Shown here: positions 46,021 through 57,230 of the stretch, in pieces
Position numbering within the stretch: position 1 is the first letter of the stretch
Layout of the letters: the number at the start of each line of letters is the position of its first letter
Assembly (NCBI GenBank): GCA_036435485.1
Contig: CM071600.1
Location: 57,533,546-57,597,545 of the forward strand
Direction of reading: 5' to 3'
From: Saposhnikovia divaricata
Lineage: Eukaryota; Streptophyta; Magnoliopsida; Apiales; Apiaceae
Length of the DNA: 64,000 nucleotides
Program-made: the position numbers and the translations under genes
The notes under the pieces: generated by a model
Told to the model about the DNA's origin: nothing
Seen by the model: only the letters and a program-made list of their open reading frames with translations
The model's database searches: none

Positions 46021-46383
46021 AACCCTAGTAAACTGAACAGAAGGCTTGGAAGGAAGTTCGTTTCCGAGACCCACTAATTGAATAATTGAATTCTCGATAT
46101 CTTGACAAAGAAAAACAGCTTTTTTTAGGCATATGACAATAAGTAATCTGCTCGAGCGATGTGAAGGGGCAAACTCATCAGCCTTCATATTTATGGTACC
46201 AATTTTATGCAATTCAGTAGATTCAGTAGGCCACAATTAAGTGTGGATTCTCCTACCACTATTAGCATCAAGCATAAACACGGTAGTTTTCATAGCTCCA
46301 TTCAACATTCCACCATCCATTGATACATGTGTAGTGTTAACAACAAATTCTCTAATGCTCCTATCAAGTTTCTGCAGATATAT
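46018..46383 (-). pseudogene. Captured fragment, possibly IRE1 lumenal domain
   Basis: After an acceptor-like CTGCAG, the minus strand reads KLDRSIREFVVNTTHVSMDG and then KTTVFMLDANSGRRIHT, followed by a stop (TAA) and a continuing frame. The TTVF.LDA.SG pattern resembles the lumenal region of plant IRE1 kinases as I remember it. Assignment tentative. Confidence 0.4.
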
Positions 46384-46989
46384 TTTCTTAGCAAAGGTAA
46401 TGATTTAACAAATAAAAAAAAAAACAAAACTCAAGTTAATAAAAATATTGAAGAACCAAAGCATGAATATACAACTTAGCAAGACCTCAACTTCCAAGAG
46501 AAATCATTCCTTTCAGTTACCTTACCATACAGATTACCCAGCTTTAAAAAACATTGTTTTATATACTTCATAGTTTACATTCAGAGCAGATAATAGATAT
46601 CAATACAACAGTGTGCAAGAAATTTAGGACTGGGGTCAGGAGGATTCCTTAGAACCTCACTCTTTTTTGCATAGCATCACCCATATAAAAAAACACATTG
46701 CAGACACGTATCTTTTCATAATCATTTCCTGATGTTGGACAGGACAAAATTGACAAAATGGTATTGCCTACCTCCACGAAGAATCCATCGACACACAAGC
46801 AAATCAGCAGATTAATCCTCAAAAATCATCATTTCATAATGATTTAGTTTATCAGATGTACCCTTAATTATATCTATATAGTTATAACTACAATGACTAA
46901 ACATCTAAAAAATAATTGAAATAATCTAATCTTATTAATTAAATCATCCAATTCTTTAAACTAATTTTTGTGATATATACAATAAAGAC

Positions 46990-47221
46990 AATACCTTTTC
47001 AGAATACCTTTTCAGAATGAGCAATGGATCAACTATTAGCTCCATTTTACCATCAATCCAAATGTTGTACTGAGCTTGAGGAAACAAACTATAAGTATTT
47101 TTGGAACCTTTCCGTTCCTCCTGGGTTCATCATAGGTGGGATGTTTTACCAAGATGAGACGCCAGATACCAATCCATTCTCCATCCTCCTTATCGAGCCT
47201 GACACTGGTAATTGATGACAC
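46990..47221 (-). pseudogene. Captured exon of a DUF616 (MUCI70/TOD1-like) glycosyltransferase
   Basis: One frame reads GIWRLILVKHPTYDEPRRNG followed by KVPKIL. The adjacent frame continues FPQAQYNIWIDGKMELIVDP and ends LLILKR near 46994, just before an exon-end-like GGTATT. These are consecutive conserved blocks of the DUF616 family, here separated by a small deletion/frameshift at about 47105. Confidence 0.75.
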
Positions 47222-47299
47222 TGGTAATGACTAAATCATCCCTGAAAGCAATTCATGGTTAATGTAAAACAATCTCCGCAACTCCCATTAAAAGTTTAC

Positions 47300-47565
47300 T
47301 ATTATGGTTACCTGTGAATTCCTTTGGGGAAGTGTATGTGGTGAATCAGAGGGAAGTCTAGACAATGCTCATAAAAGTATTCAAATAGCCTGCCACAATT
47401 AACATTCAAAAATTTAGGACCTGCTCCAACTGTTAGAATACAGAATGTAATATGCGAATTTGATAGAGAATTAGATATAGGAAGTAAATAACTCAAAACA
47501 TAGACACCAACCTCAGCGTCGTCGTGCAGCGACACCTCGAAATCACTCATAGATACCTTTACAAA
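47300..47565 (-). pseudogene. Captured exon-like fragments, unidentified
   Basis: A segment (about 47309-47431) bounded by TTCTAACAG and CACAG|GTAACC encodes GPKFLNVNCGRLFEYFYEHC and then LDFPLIHHIHFPKGIHR. A second piece near 47520-47550 encodes MSDFEVSLHDDAE before a GT. Exon-like by splice sites; parent gene not recognised. Confidence 0.35.
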
Positions 47566-47639
47566 TCATGGAAGAACAAAAATATTAAGTCGCATGATAA
47601 TGTAATCACTCATAGATACCTATATAATGTTAGCATTTC

Positions 47640-48450
47640 CCTTCACAACCCTGCCCTTCACAACACCAGAAGCCACTTTCAAATTCTAGCTTCAGTCACG
47701 AGTTTAACACAGACTTTAGCCTTAGGATTGACCTGTGTATTCAACAGAAAATTTGAGATCTAACTTCTGATATTATAATACATATGCAGTCAAGTTAATA
47801 AAAACAATATCTAAGATGTTAAGAAGCACCTGATAGAGGTTAAAAATTAATTGAGCAAGATCCTCAATGGACTAAATTTCATAGCGCGGAGGAAGAGAAA
47901 TCAAAGGAACCCCAGGCTTTGCACCTTGTGCGGTTTAGATTTTTATTTGATCAGCATTGACCAAGAATGTTGGAGTGGCACCAAAACGTCCTGAGGCAAC
48001 CTAAAAATACAAAAAGCTTCATAAAGTGAACATGAAATACAGGCAACATTTTAAGAATCTCTCACTAATGAAATTTGGCAGTGAATGAGTTCTGAGCACT
48101 TCAATTTAATTGCTAATATTCTGCGCACTCCAGTCTGATTGCTTAAAAGAAATTACAGGTGAAAAAGTCTCAACAAACATCCGACTATCGACATTTTTTA
48201 ACTTTTTATGAAAAATTAGGTAATGATATTAATCCCTTGTAGTGAGATAAATGTCTGACGGAAGAGACATTCTAACCTGCTTGATGGCACTTGTTGCAGT
48301 TTCCCAATTTTGTAGCCCTTTTAAATGAGGCAGTGTGGGTGAGTACCCATCACCAACATCGGTGAGAGGGCTCCAGCATACAGGATCCTTTTTAAAAACT
48401 AACCTTAATTGATGTACAGAAGAATCATAAGGAGCAGCCTGAAAATCCAT
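47640..48450 (-). pseudogene. Captured glutamate synthase (GOGAT) exons
   Basis: Three exon pieces with splice sites. 48281-48385: DPVCWSPLTDVGDGYSPTLP and then HLKGLQN..TATSAIKQ. 47831-48002: VASGRFGATPTFLVNADQ through SIEDLAQLIF. 47640-47732: VNPKAKVCVKLVTEA. These are adjacent blocks of the FMN-binding synthase domain of plant glutamate synthase, the enzyme that transfers the glutamine amide to 2-oxoglutarate. Two in-frame stops, a frameshift, and a deletion that joins two KPG sites make it non-functional. Fd- versus NADH-type not resolved. Confidence 0.88.
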
Positions 48451-48916
48451 AATATAGAATGGTGAACAAAATTGTTAGACTACTTAAATTTAGATTGCCA
48501 TAAGATACGAAAACTAATAATTGATTTTAGTGTGCGAAAGCACGGGTCATGATTTCAGAAAATTGACTAAAATTATGAATATATCACTATTGTTGAGTTT
48601 CATTTTCTAAAACTTGCATAAATCCAACCTGGATTCTTTATTTCTCTTCTTGACAATCCGTGTGTTGATGCAACATATGTACCACCAATCTTTTTATTTA
48701 TCTTTTCATTGCACAACTGATTCCTAGACATTTTGCAAGAGAAATAACTATATCTAATTTACTACATCAAACAAATCAATAGTAACAAACTGATCACACC
48801 CATAATCATATCATAACGGAAACTATAAAAGAAGTATTTTATGGTTACACAGTTTTACAAAATTAAATGTCAAAGAAAGTATCGCAAAAATAGAAAATAA
48901 CATGTAATATTCCTTA

Positions 48917-48986
48917 CAGGTAGTTTGTTTGTTGGTTGTTTCACAACAGGATTTCTCAGGGTCCTGTCATACTTGGTTGCATCCTG
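48917..48986 (-). pseudogene. Short exon-like fragment, unidentified
   Basis: Between a CAG acceptor and a GTAAGG donor the minus strand reads DATKYDRTLRNPVVKQPTNK. Open and well bounded, but I do not recognise it. Confidence 0.3.
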
Positions 48987-49646
48987 GAAACATAAAAAAT
49001 ACTTAGCATAGGACAGGTAGAAAATGGCATAACTTTAGTACCATAAATAGTCTTAAGAGCACCACCCCCATTACTTGCTGACTAATATCCAGCTTCCACT
49101 ACACACCTGTACAAATTGGTGGGGATCAAATACCAAAAAATGCATTCAATAAATTCCCATAGAGATGTATACTCAAGCACCAGGAACAGGAAGCTATAAA
49201 CATATAAAGTATTATGAAGAAAATATCAATTGTTAGCTATAAACATCAGCTGTGTTTGAAATTGAGGGTGCTTTTAGTGGAGAAAGAGCACTCGGAGGCT
49301 TTAAAGTTGTTGGGGGCAGAATACCTATTCACACTTCTGTGCTCCAAAGATCCTCTAATTACAGCTGCAGCATTTTAACGCAAAGATAAACAACCAACTT
49401 GGAGAGTGTGGATTGAGAATCGTAAATTTAATCGAGAAGATAGTAATAGAGAAATAAAATGTGTTAATTCTCATCAATCTTGTTCTCTGCACAAAACATC
49501 AAACACTTCATCTACGACAATATATAGTTTACAAAATATATAGAATTAACATCATATGATATATAGTTGTATACCTCAGTTTTTCATGGCAAAACTGAAA
49601 TTACAAAACAGTTATAAATAAATTAGAGTGATAAAATGAAGAATAG

Positions 49647-49786
49647 ATCTGAAATGTGGACTCCGAGTCTATGAAGATTAATTTTCTCGATGTGGTGGTG
49701 ACATTCCTTGTAGTATTAATCATTATTTTTAAGATTCTATATTAAGATGGCATTAACAGCTCTCTCGGTTTCGACCTCTATATCTA
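49647..49786 (+). repeat. Tandem duplication of LEUNIG 3' flank, right copy
   Basis: Second copy of 44885-45018. It runs on without interruption into TATCCATGTATATAAC, so it carries the unoccupied form of the sequence at the end of copy 1. Confidence 0.9.
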
Positions 49787-50427
49787 TATCCATGTATATA
49801 ACTAACCCTATACATTGATAGCGGTGCATAATTTAGGATTGCCATTTAGTAAAACATAGTACAATGGATACAAGTATGAAAAAAAGACTGGAGACGTTTT
49901 CTTACTCCAAAATGGTGATTTTTAAAATCCAACTTATTTCATTATTCCAAATACATATTGAATCTAATAAACAAAGAATACCAAACAGTTAAGGATCCGA
50001 TCATACTTTGAAACTGTGCTGTTAAATTGAACCTTCTTATTCCAGAATGAATAAAAAATGTTAAGATTTACAATAGATTATAGATGAAATTCAATCCACA
50101 AAGAAATGCCACTACTTTTTTTTTTTCCCCAAGAAATGCCACTACTACTTTCAATTGAGTTGTAAGTTGTAACCGGTCAGAACATAACATAGGATATTTG
50201 GGAAGCAATTTGGGATTTATTTTGGGACTTTTAGTATTTTCTTCATTATATATTGAAAAAACTTATAAAATAAATTAGATGTTATTTATTTTCCTAAATC
50301 AAAAGGAAAAAAAAAAAAAACAACCCCTTACTGAAACCAATGTACGTATAAACTACACTTAAATCTCTTTAAACTAATAGTATTGGGATCGAGAAAAAAA
50401 CTATTTTATCGAGAGTAAGAATACACT
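49787..50427. other. AT-rich spacer
   Basis: No gene or bounded repeat recognised. It contains a short direct duplication of AAGAAATGCCACTACT (near 50101 and 50130). Confidence 0.45.
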
Positions 50428-50435
50428 ATTTCTAT

Positions 50436-51224
50436 TAGGGGTGAGCAAAAAAATCGAACTAAAACCGAAACCAAACCGAAACTGATAAAAATCGATAACC
50501 GAATCGCGATTACCGAAACCGAAAATTGAAAAACCGAACCGTTATAAGGCTCAGTTTCGGTTTTAGGTCGTAACCGAACCGAAAAAACCGAACCTAACCG
50601 ATTACGAAAGTAAATATATATTATATACATTTTAAATATAAGTAATACAAATATTTTTATGTTTCATAAACATAGCAGTGAAATTAAATATTCTGGGATA
50701 GACCAAAATTAATGATCTTACTTGGCTAGTTAGTACTTGTAACACACGGATCCAAACTTAAGTAAATTACAGGTCATTACCTTGTTTCTTTAACAGCTGA
50801 TACAGCCTGTAGGAAGAACTACAACACTACTATACATAGATTTTGTTGGATTGATTGGACAAAAATAAATGATTTTGCATCTAACATTCGTTTTTCAATT
50901 TTTTTTCAAGTTTTCGACCTTTAAAATTAGCTATGTTTATAATTTGGACCATTTATGTTTTGAAGTATATCTATTTATATATACTCAAATGATATAAATA
51001 TTTTTTTCAAATTATGTTTGATTGATTGAATTTGTAACATTTTTATTTGGATAGGTTTTAAAACCGAACCGAATCCATATAAACTAAATCGGTGTTTTTG
51101 AAATCGAAATCGAAACCGGTAAATCGGTTATGGTTGCGATTTTCGATTTTTAAAACTGAAGACATTGGGTTTCGGTTCCGATTTTACCCAAAAACCGAAC
51201 TAAATCGAGGTTTGCTCTTCCCTA
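50436..51224. mobile_element. hAT MITE B upstream of PNSB3
   Basis: 789 bp with inverted ends TAGGGGTGAGCAAA and, at the right, TTTGCTCTTCCCTA, flanked by a perfect 8-bp duplication ATTTCTAT (50428-50435, 51225-51232). Both subterminal regions are packed with ACCGAACCGAAA-type motifs in opposite orientation. Its right end lies about 160 bp before the PNSB3 TATA box. Confidence 0.9.
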
Positions 51225-51382
51225 ATTTCTATTATATTGGGAATGAAAAAAAATTATTTTTTTAACAAAATTATTACTTATCGATTATTATGTTAAGCTG
51301 TAGTACAATCATTATCTACACCACATTAAATTAAAACTAACATCCATCCAATGAGCTCACAACTATATTTTTTATTAGTTGG

Positions 51383-51392
51383 TTTATATAAA
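51383..51392 (+). promoter_or_regulatory. TATA box of PNSB3
   Basis: TTTATATAAA, about 50 bp upstream of the ATG, implying a short leader. Position and sequence are typical; no transcript data. Confidence 0.55.
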
Positions 51393-51433
51393 GTGCAACC
51401 AGAAAAAATTTTGTGGTAAGCACGGTGCGTGCA

Positions 51434-54136
51434 ATGGCAACCTTAAATTTCACTTTGATGACTCTCCGACAACCGCCAGAGTTCACCGGAGATATAAACC
51501 GGCAGAAACCCATTACACTTAATCCCCGGAAAAGACAGATAAAACTCCCCTTGGCCACAAATTCACCACAACCTGTTGAACAAAAACCCATCATTGAGCT
51601 TGAGTTCATAGGGGTATGTTCTTTATATTTTTACTTACACTATTTTTTTTTATCAACTTTTCTTGATCATGTGTGTTTTTAATTTATGTGTTTGTGTGTG
51701 TATGTTGTATATGAATAGCCAAAGGCAGGAGGGGATGATAAATATCCAGTAGATAGAGTCACAGAATTGAGTGGAGAGAAAGTTCTGAGGAGCATTATGG
51801 AGGATAACAAACTTGAGCTTTATGCAGCTTATGTATGTTGTTCTACACTTTTACTACACTTCAACTATATCATTTTTACTGCTAGGTGCTAACTAGCTCA
51901 GTTTTTTCTTTTGTCTGAAGTACATTTTTTTGAGTAACTTTCTGTTAATGTTTTGGCATGATATAACATTGTTTAACACTCCTAACACCTTAAAGTTTCG
52001 GGGGAGTTGGTAACTTGATAGGAGATGTTTTGAGCCAGCGGTCTGGGGTTCACTTGAGAAATAGGAGGTTTTACTAGATGAGTCATGGGAGTAATGCTTT
52101 AATTGAAAGTGTATTCTTGTGAAAGCAATGAATCAAGAATTTAGTCCTTTATTTCACCTGGAAAAAGAATTTAAAATGTCCCTAATGGAGAAATTCAGAC
52201 CTCTTTATGTGTTGAAATTTTCTTATCTAGTATTATTTGTTGTCAACATTTTGGAGTATAAAACTATTATTGGATTTGTGGGTCTTTAGTCAAAGTCTCT
52301 TTAAGGCACATTGTGCTGATCAGTTAGGGGATAATGTGTACTGGAATCTTTGTGAATGCTTTTCAGGGTATTGATTTATTAAAATGGGCATGTATCTTCC
52401 ATTCTTTTCTTGGCTTTAAGATGAATTGAATTTCTTATTATTTGCTCTTTATAGGGAAAGCTGATGAATTGTGGTGGGGGTGGAAGCTGTGGAACATGCA
52501 TTGTAGAAGTAAGATATGAAAATCGCCTGTCTATACTACTTCTATAGGTGTCAAATGCGTAGACTGCATAGTTATGAAAAAGATATACCATACCGGAATA
52601 TATGCTTGGTTTTACTTCTATATGACTGGTAAACATAAAATTATTGTTTGAAAAAAATAATGATGGTCCTATTCTATGCTAATCTCCTAGCCTATAAATT
52701 AGAATAAATGAATCACTTAAGGGATCCCCTTTGCAGTGATACCATATGCAACTTGACCTTCTAGTACCAGTGCATGCTTACTCCCTCTTACCTTTAAAAA
52801 GAGTAGCATTTTCTTCTTAATTTGCCCAAAAATTAGTACTTGGTCAAGGGATCCGCATAGAATGTTCATATCTCTAAAGAATAAAGATGGTAATTTTGTA
52901 CTCTCTTAATTTTCTCCCTGTGCAGGTTATTGACGGAAAGGATCTTTTGAGTGAAAGAACAAATGCAGAACTGAAGTATCTAAAGAAGGCATGTCACTTT
53001 TCATCCTCGTCTCTCATGCAGTCCAAATTAGATATCCATTTCGTCTTAAATTTTGCACTTGTTCGTTAAGCTACTACATGAATGTGTAACTTATGCATTC
53101 AGGAAGTAGGATACTAATGATATTCAGTTTAAGGATGTTGTCTGGAGAAAAATAGTAGACAAAATGGTACAGAAACTACTGATGCTAAATGTTTTTGGCA
53201 TCTAATTTTATATTCAATTAAGTTTACATATCTAAAATATATACGTTGCCTAAAAATATTTCCGTAAAGTAATCACACTAGATATTGGTAACTCTAATAA
53301 TAAACAATGGAATGATTATGGTATATTGTAAGCCTTTTTTAGGGTCTACTTTGTTCATAGTTACATTATCATATGAAGTTTTTAAAATAAATAATGTTTT
53401 AATGGCTGTAGTATGTATTCTCTCCTACTTCAGGTGTCATACTTCACTGTACTATTTTAAGTGATCTAAATTAAAGATAGATGTTCTCATGTTCCTAAAT
53501 ATTTTAAAACTAGAATGTTAATATATATGACATAAGACTCAAATTAGTTTGTTACTTTGTGCTTACAGAGCATATCTCCAAAGAGTTGACAACTAGTAAG
53601 TTACTACTTATTATTCTCGTTTTCTGTTGCTTAGAAACCAGAGTCGTGGAGATTGGCTTGCCAAACTATTGTTGGAAATAAAGAAAATTCTGGAAAGGTG
53701 CGTTATGATTAGATGTGTTCTCTTTTGTTCAAATCATGCTTTTAAACTTCTTGAATATACGGGTTATATTTGTTTGTGTACACAAGTTAACAAAGTGAGT
53801 TGAAGATATGGAATCCTTGAGTGCTCATAGAATCATAACTAAAATGGCTGCTGGAACATCTTAGCACACAAAAGTAGTTGAAGATTCTTTAATGGTGTCT
53901 CTTCCTTTATCTCCATTATGATGCTGAATAGCATCTTTACCACTCTACAACTTTTGAAGAGAGTATCTAAAAAACGACATGTTTTGAATAATATCTTCAC
54001 ACATGTAAAACAAGTTAATGAATCAGAGGTATCAGATTCGTACATCTATAGCATTTCATAGTTCATACTAATTTAATGTTCTTAATAATGCTGGTGACAG
54101 GTAGTGATTCAGAGGCTGCCTCAATGGAAGAAGTGA
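51434..54136 (+). CDS. PNSB3: Photosynthetic NDH subunit of subcomplex B 3 (2Fe-2S protein), six exons
   Basis: Nuclear-encoded plastid protein of the NDH complex that runs cyclic electron flow round photosystem I; also called NDF4. Exons: 51434-51613, 51719-51832, 52455-52508, 52926-52988, 53635-53697 and 54101-54136, all in phase, 169 residues. A basic, Pro-rich transit-like leader precedes IELEFIGPKAGG. The 2Fe-2S site shows CGGGGSCGTC (Cys104, Cys110, Cys113) and the fourth Cys in RLACQTI (Cys146), followed by the family C-terminus VIQRLPQWKK. Start chosen at the ATG of MATLNF; the frame is open slightly upstream but lacks an ATG. Intron 4 has a GC donor (AAG|GCATGT), needed to keep the conserved YLKKKPESW join. 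Looks intact. Confidence 0.93.
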
Positions 54137-55269
54137 ACTGAAACGAAGGTATTCATCAAGGTACCTGGTTGTGTTCGAGGAGGTTACCGGGTTTATATTG
54201 CAAATTTAACTGTAAATAATGAGATGATGTTTGAATCATTTTGCTTAGGCATGTTATTTATTTTGTGCACATTGAAGTCCTGTGAACTTTCGAGGGTAAG
54301 TTTGGCAACATAGTGGCTAATACAACTTGTTGCTGCTAATATAGGTTGTGAAAAAGTGATGAACAAAATTGAAAATTGTTCGATAAGCATGACGTTTATT
54401 CTCTCAAGTTTGAACTTGAATATACTTCATACTTATTTATTTTTACAAATTAAGTGAAGGGTAGCTAAAATGGTTGATTAAATTTTTCTAAAAGTGAAGT
54501 AGTAAAAATTTTACACGGGAGGGTGTTAACTCCAATGAGATTAGTTACAGATATGCCACATAAATATTATAATTACAGACGCTCTACCATTGAAGATGCT
54601 CTTAATGTCATTGTTGATTAAAAAAAATTAATATCTGAATTTCTGGTAATTTGTTGGAATTGCTCCTCAGAATTCACAAAATTGAATTCTTTTTTACAAC
54701 TTTTGAGGAAAACAATATATTGTGATCAAACACTAGTTTTGATTGAAATATTACTTAAAATGCTTAATTAAAACAATGTCTGTACTCTGTACTAATAAAA
54801 ATACAACTAATTTTAATTTCAATAGATATTCTTTTTAGCTCGAAGCTCAGCTTAAGAATAGTAAAGGACCATAAAACGGAGCAACTTATAATTTTTCAAC
54901 CCAACAAGGATGTTCAATGACCACATATTGAATAAAACATCATCTTTTAAATCATGATCGGAAATAACACTATAACAGCATGTTCAAAAACTTTCTGTAA
55001 TTGATTTTGATTCTGTTTTTCACATCACCAAGGCATTGTGGCAAGTTGCTCTTTAGTGATTTATGTCATTCTTGCATCTACAATTATGTATTCTTTTGGA
55101 AGGTCCAAAATGCAATTAATAGGTACAAGCAGAGCTCCAACCAACCTGTACATACATAACAAAGAACTGCATGCACTTAAAACCTACTTCGAAAGTAAAT
55201 TCACAAGTTGTTATCCACAGAAATGGGAGGATGGCGGAAAATATACTGTATTGTTGTACGCATGCTGAA
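54137..55269. other. Intergenic region between convergent PNSB3 and CID genes
   Basis: Holds the 3' UTRs of both genes. Nothing else supportable. A short GAAGATGCTCTTAA-like sequence near 54591 may be a scrap of the 7.6-kb MITE family. Confidence 0.4.
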
Positions 55270-57207
55270 CTAGCTTGAAAGAGGCTGAGTACCACCGGAT
55301 GAGGAACCTCCTACGTCACCCTTCGACACAGTCTTCACTGTGTAGCTTGAAGACCCAGATTCTGCTACATCACCAATGTCCAGAGTGTCTGGCAGATTTT
55401 CAGAATAATCTACTGTGTATAGCTGTGAAGTGAATTAATCAGTAATATACAGGTACATTCACGTCAATATTTCCTCAAGCCTATTACAATAAAATAAGCA
55501 TAGAACATGTCATATTATTGGTGGTGGTATTAAGGTAAATACATCAAAACTTATATCTTATTTACCATGTACATTTAGAGGATAGAACATACAAATTTTT
55601 TGACAGTAAAATCTTAAACTTAAGATCCACTTTACACCAAAATATTAACAGTTGAGGACCTATATTTGATCCCATTTTGATTGGTTAAAAGAAAACTTCT
55701 GCAGTTCTCTTCTATTACATATTTGCATTAATGACAAAAAAAAAAGTAAAGGAATTAATTCTGAACAAATAATGAAATCAGTAACGATAATGCAAAAAAC
55801 TGATGAACACATACAACCAGGTGAATATACATATACATTTCTAATAATTTTAAAGAATGACAATTTTTCACAGGGGCAAGAATATTTAAGACTACATAGG
55901 TTTGCAAAGGCAATTTTCACAGAAGTTTAGTGCTCAAGAACTGAGGTGTACTACTTCAAACTGCTCTAAAGAAGAGCCAACAAATCGTAATCATTTCTGC
56001 AGCTACCACATGTCTGATTCAATCAAAACATATCCAAATGCGACAAAAAAGGTACAATGTCTATGTGTGTGGGTAGATATAAGTTACCTTGAAAAAATAT
56101 TAAAAGTTTTCCCACAGCATTTAATGAGTGGAGGATAGACAAAGTCTATTAGTCTAAAACAGAGAAGATAGTTGATTACGAAGGGAATCAACAATAGAGT
56201 ACTACAGCTTCAGCACACACCAAATGTGTCGGGAATAAATTTTAAGAAAAGAGAGCCAGTAGGGGAGCTATTAAGAAAAATCTTAAAAGATAAGCTGTCT
56301 CCAATTCTACAATGAATCAGGTGACACCGTGACAGGCCTCTGCGGCCTTTTTTGATTGAATTAGCAGCTTTAGGCCAAAAATTGAGTAACAACTGTCTGG
56401 GTCAGGTTTTGATTCTCAGAATTAAGAATTTAAGAAAAGACGACGAATGGATCAGAGAGACTCTATCAGAATCTTTCGTTTTTGCTACTAGTGTTTGTTA
56501 AATTCTACTCATTTGTACAATCTACAACAGATTTTCATCGCTTCACATCAAACATTCCAGGTTCTTGCCCCCACTGTATATTTCCCTAATTTAAATCAAA
56601 TGCTTTCCATTTATTACAACACGTAAAATGAATGCAAACTATATAGGTAATTAGCATTAAACTTCCGATGAACATTGGTAACAAAATATATGCTCATAAA
56701 CAGGGATTATAAAGAAAAGTAAATCTTTTGAGTAGGATTTGGATGAATCATATAGAGTTCCGAAGAGTCAGAATCACAAATTACCTCAAGTTGATTTAGC
56801 ATGTCAACTGTGGCATCCAGGTCACCTTTGTTTATCATATAGACATCAGAGAGAGAATCATCAGATACCCCAGGAAATGTCATCTGAAGGTATGTCAAAT
56901 CCATGTCACTATCATCGTCCAACTTATGCTTCTCTGTCTCATCAGGGTAGAGTGAGGATGGGCCAAAGGTTTCATAAACAGTCTGGCCCTTCAACTTAGA
57001 ATCCTCAGAGACGGTACCATAGACATTGTAGCTTTGAGGAGCCTTTTGGTACTGGGTATGTGTTGTCGCACTCGCAGGTTGTGGCCCCTCATCTCCATTC
57101 TTAGAAGCAGTCATTTCAAAATCCTTGTTTCCATCAGAGATCCCTCTTCTGGAGAGGGGAATGTATGCTGCTGCGTATGGATTCAAAGAAGATGTTCCTC
57201 CCTTCAT
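55270..57207 (-). CDS. PAM2-CUE protein, CID5/CID6-like (poly(A)-binding-protein interactor)
   Basis: Two coding exons on the minus strand: 56785-57207 and 55270-55422, giving 191 residues. The N-terminus carries a PAM2 motif, SSLNPYAAAYIPLS (about residues 6-19), which in this family docks to the MLLE domain of poly(A)-binding protein. Residues about 105-141 form a CUE-like domain (FPGVSDDSLSDVY, DLDATVDMLNQLE), a ubiquitin-binding fold. The C-terminus contains LPDTLDIGDVAE, shared with Arabidopsis CID5/CID6. The order and short length fit that pair; which of the two is not resolved. The 5' UTR is split by a long intron (57231-58544). No lesion seen. Confidence 0.9.
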
Positions 57208-57230
57208 TGCCTCAGTTCAATAACGGATCA

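Larger units (their letters stand above)
45019..49647 (-). mobile_element. Helitron 2 carrying captured gene fragments
   Basis: On the minus strand the element starts TCTATTCTTCATTTTATCAC at 49647, preceded by A. It ends with a hairpin GCCCG-CATCA-CGGGC, then ATAAATG and CTAG at 45019, followed by T. Both ends and the A/T target fit a Helitron of 4629 bp. The interior holds exon pieces of at least two unrelated host genes, all in the element's orientation and several with intact splice sites, plus a foldback element near the 3' end. No Rep/helicase was found, so it is non-autonomous. Confidence 0.75.

Noticed and set aside
55038..55268. 76-codon ORF on the plus strand
   Set aside because: Lies at the 3' end of the CID5/6-like gene, with random composition and no upstream signals.
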